A stretch of 64,000 nt of DNA. It comes from Acuticoccus mangrovi. Lineage in GTDB: Bacteria; Pseudomonadota; Alphaproteobacteria; Rhizobiales; Amorphaceae. A program made the translations under genes and the position numbers. Of this stretch, positions 62,255-64,000 are shown piece by piece. The stretch covers positions 1-64,000 of the forward strand of contig NZ_JAEKJA010000003.1 in assembly GCF_016411865.1 (NCBI RefSeq). Reading direction: 5' to 3'. Numbering within the stretch: position 1 is the first letter of the stretch; every line of letters starts with the position of its first letter. The notes beneath the pieces are model-generated. The model made no database searches. It worked only from the letters and a program-made list of their open reading frames with translations, and was not told the origin of the DNA.

Positions 62255-62608
62255 ATGAAGTCTCTGACCACTCACGCGCGTAAAATCGTGGTGATGACGG
62301 CGGCGGCCGTCTGCATCGTGCTGGGTCTTCTCACCGTCTGGACACCGCTACCGACGGGCATTCCGCTGCTCGCGATCGGCATCGTGCTCCTCGCCACGGT
62401 GTCGGCCACGGCACGGCGCCTCCTGAAGCGCAGCCGCGGGCGCTGGCGGGTGCTCGACACCGGCATGGTGATGGTGGAAAGCCGCACCGGCCGCCAGCTG
62501 TCGACGATGCTGAAGCGCACCCGCCCGCTCAGCCGCAAGGCCGAGGCGAAGGCGGCGATGCGCGCGGCGGAAGCGGCGCTGCGCAACGCGGCCTCCAGCA
62601 AGAACTGA
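62255..62608 (+). CDS. Small membrane protein of PGPGW-like layout
   Basis: This 117-residue protein has two adjacent hydrophobic helices (about residues 10-30 and 36-54) joined by a turn, TPLPTGIPLLA. A basic cytoplasmic helix rich in Arg, Lys and Ala follows. The tight hairpin with a Pro-Gly turn resembles the PGPGW group of small transmembrane proteins, but the signature is not exact. The function is unknown. It stands alone between two unrelated genes. Confidence 0.6.
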   Translation: MKSLTTHARKIVVMTAAAVCIVLGLLTVWTPLPTGIPLLAIGIVLLATVSATARRLLKRSRGRWRVLDTGMVMVESRTGRQLSTMLKRTRPLSRKAEAKAAMRAAEAALRNAASSKN

Positions 62609-62731
62609 CGCCCTCGCCCGAGAACCAGCGGCGCGGCGCGGATCGCTCTTCGCAGCGCGAGGACCGGCTCGTCGTTTGACGGCCGATCGGCTTTCGGCGC
62701 AAAAGCGTTCGAAAAAGTTCGAGGAGCACTC

Positions 62732-64000
62732 ATGTCCGAAGGCAAGAAGCCTGGCTTCAACACCCTCGCCATCCACGCCGGCGCCCAGCCCGACCCCACC
62801 ACCGGTGCGCGCGCCACGCCGATCTATCAGACGACGTCGTTCGTGTTCGACGATGTGGACCACGCCGCTTCGCTGTTCGGCCTGCAGGCGTTCGGCAACA
62901 TCTACACCCGCATCACCAACCCCACCACGGCCGTGCTCGAAGAGCGCATGGCGGCGCTCGAAGGCGGCACCGCGGCCCTCGCCGTCGCCTCCGGTCACGC
63001 CGCTCAGCTCATCGCGCTCCACGCGCTGATGCGGCCGGGCGACGAGATCGTCGCCGCCAACAAGCTCTATGGTGGCTCCATCAACCAATTCACCCACAGC
63101 TTCAAGAGCTTCGGCTGGGAGGTGAAGTGGGTGGACGCCGACGATCCCGCCGCCTTCGCCGCCGCCGTCACCGACAAGACGCGGGCGATCTTCTGCGAAT
63201 CCATCGCCAACCCCGGCGGCGTCATCACCGACATCGCCGCCATCGCCAAGGTGGCGAAGAACGCCAACGTGCCGCTCATCGTCGACAACACGATGGCGAC
63301 CCCCTACCTCATCCGCCCGTTCGAGCACGGCGCCGACATCGTGGTGCACTCGGCCACCAAGTTCCTCGGCGGGCACGGCAACTCCATCGCCGGCGTGATC
63401 GTCGACGGCGGCTCCTTCGACTGGGCCGGCGACGCGCGCTACCCGATGCTGTCGGCGCCGCGGGCCGAGTATCAGTCGATGGTGCTCGCCGAGACGTTCG
63501 GCAACTTCGCCTTCGCCATCGCCTGCCGCGTGCTCGGCCTGCGCGATCTGGGCCCGGCGCTGTCGCCGATGAACGCCTTCCTCGTGCTCACCGGCATCGA
63601 GACGCTGGCGCTGCGGATGCAACGCCACTGCGACAACGCCCAGAAGGTGGCCGAGTATCTCGCCGGCCATCCCAAGGTGTCGTGGGTGAGCTACCCGGGC
63701 CTCGCCTCGGACCGCTACCACGCCCTGCACCAGACCTACTGCCCGAAGGGTGCCGGGGCGGTGTTCACCTTCGGCCTCGCCGGCGGCTACGACGCGGGCG
63801 TCTCGCTGGTCTCCAAGCTGAAGCTCTTCTCCCACCTCGCCAATATCGGCGACACGCGCAGCCTGGTGATCCACCCCGCCTCCACCACCCACCGCCAGCT
63901 CAGCGACGAGCAGAAGGTGGCAGCGGGCGCCGGACCCGACGTGGTGCGCCTCTCCGTCGGCATCGAGGACGTGGAGGACATCATCGCCGACCTCGAGCAG
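62732..64000 (+). CDS. metY: O-acetylhomoserine sulfhydrylase family protein (3' end cut by window)
   Basis: 423 codons are visible with no stop before the window edge. Family members run to about 425-430, so only a few residues are missing. It is a PLP enzyme of the Cys/Met metabolism family: AIHAGAQPDPTTGARATPIYQTTSFVF, GNIYTRITNPTTAVLEERMAALEGG, VDNTMATPYLIRPFEHGADIVVHSATKFLGGHG with PLP Lys210, and a late LVIHPASTTHRQL. The length and the central segment favour O-acetyl- or O-succinylhomoserine sulfhydrylase, which makes homocysteine from sulfide, over cystathionine gamma-synthase. GAGGAG precedes ATG 62732. Confidence 0.9.
   Translation, partial: MSEGKKPGFNTLAIHAGAQPDPTTGARATPIYQTTSFVFDDVDHAASLFGLQAFGNIYTRITNPTTAVLEERMAALEGGTAALAVASGHAAQLIALHALMRPGDEIVAANKLYGGSINQFTHSFKSFGWEVKWVDADDPAAFAAAVTDKTRAIFCESIANPGGVITDIAAIAKVAKNANVPLIVDNTMATPYLIRPFEHGADIVVHSATKFLGGHGNSIAGVIVDGGSFDWAGDARYPMLSAPRAEYQSMVLAETFGNFAFAIACRVLGLRDLGPALSPMNAFLVLTGIETLALRMQRHCDNAQKVAEYLAGHPKVSWVSYPGLASDRYHALHQTYCPKGAGAVFTFGLAGGYDAGVSLVSKLKLFSHLANIGDTRSLVIHPASTTHRQLSDEQKVAAGAGPDVVRLSVGIEDVEDIIADLEQ

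Overview
The window is about 64 kb of high-GC chromosomal DNA with densely packed genes, frequent 1-4 nt stop/start overlaps and many Shine-Dalgarno-led operons. Gene content (CaiB-type CoA transferase, NitT/TauT, Liv, TTT and PotABCD-type transporters, TypA, the histone-deacetylase-family/xseB block, TlyA) fits an alphaproteobacterium, most likely Hyphomicrobiales (Rhizobiales). This placement is inferred from gene content and base composition only. I see no tRNA, rRNA, CRISPR array, insertion sequence or phage gene.

Layout: (1) 0-7 kb: CoA transferase, an isolated molybdenum-hydroxylase large subunit, a His-rich TPR protein and a YcaQ-type DNA glycosylase. (2) 6.9-11.2 kb: a NitT/TauT-type ABC importer facing a GntR/UTRA regulator across an AT-rich promoter with a palindrome, then a LapA-like protein. 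(3) 11.2-15.9 kb: a complete branched-chain amino-acid-type importer (SBP-LivH-LivM-LivG-LivF). (4) 16.7-24.2 kb: an SLC13 carrier and a five-gene block matching E. coli cecR-ybhGFSR (TetR regulator, adaptor, double ATPase, two permeases). (5) 24.4-25.4 kb: a secreted Cys-rich repeat protein paired with an OmpA-like protein. (6) 25.8-29.9 kb: ureohydrolase, M20 peptidase, IclR regulator and a DapA-family lyase. (7) 29.9-38.9 kb: a catabolic locus in which two dehydrogenases, an RraA-like protein, an FMN hydroxyacid oxidase and a tandem-GAF protein diverge from a tripartite tricarboxylate transporter (TctCBA) and an FCD-type GntR regulator. (8) 39-43.3 kb: flavin reductase, nitroreductase, a secreted three-repeat protein, a Tat-exported superoxide dismutase and a LuxR-type regulator. 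(9) 43.4-50.1 kb: a polyamine-type ABC operon downstream of typA. (10) 50.4-52.7 kb: an AT-richer pair, Stf0-like sulfotransferase plus DUF6473-like protein. (11) 52.7-64 kb: acyl-CoA dehydrogenase, Sua5, histone-deacetylase-like hydrolase, xseB, MFS carrier, SCO protein, a 43-residue membrane protein, tlyA, two more methyltransferases, a small membrane protein and an O-acetylhomoserine sulfhydrylase that runs off the right edge.

Functionally the window is dominated by nutrient uptake linked to small catabolic sets, each with a local regulator of a different family (GntR/UTRA, GntR/FCD, IclR, TetR, LuxR). Several regulators have a clear inverted repeat in the adjacent promoter region, and these are listed as candidate operators. 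The most promising under-described elements are the RraA/hydroxyacid/TTT locus, the DUF6473-Stf0 island, a ureohydrolase lacking the first manganese-ligand histidine, a Mo-hydroxylase with Glu-to-Gln at the catalytic position, and two secreted proteins built from strikingly regular repeats.
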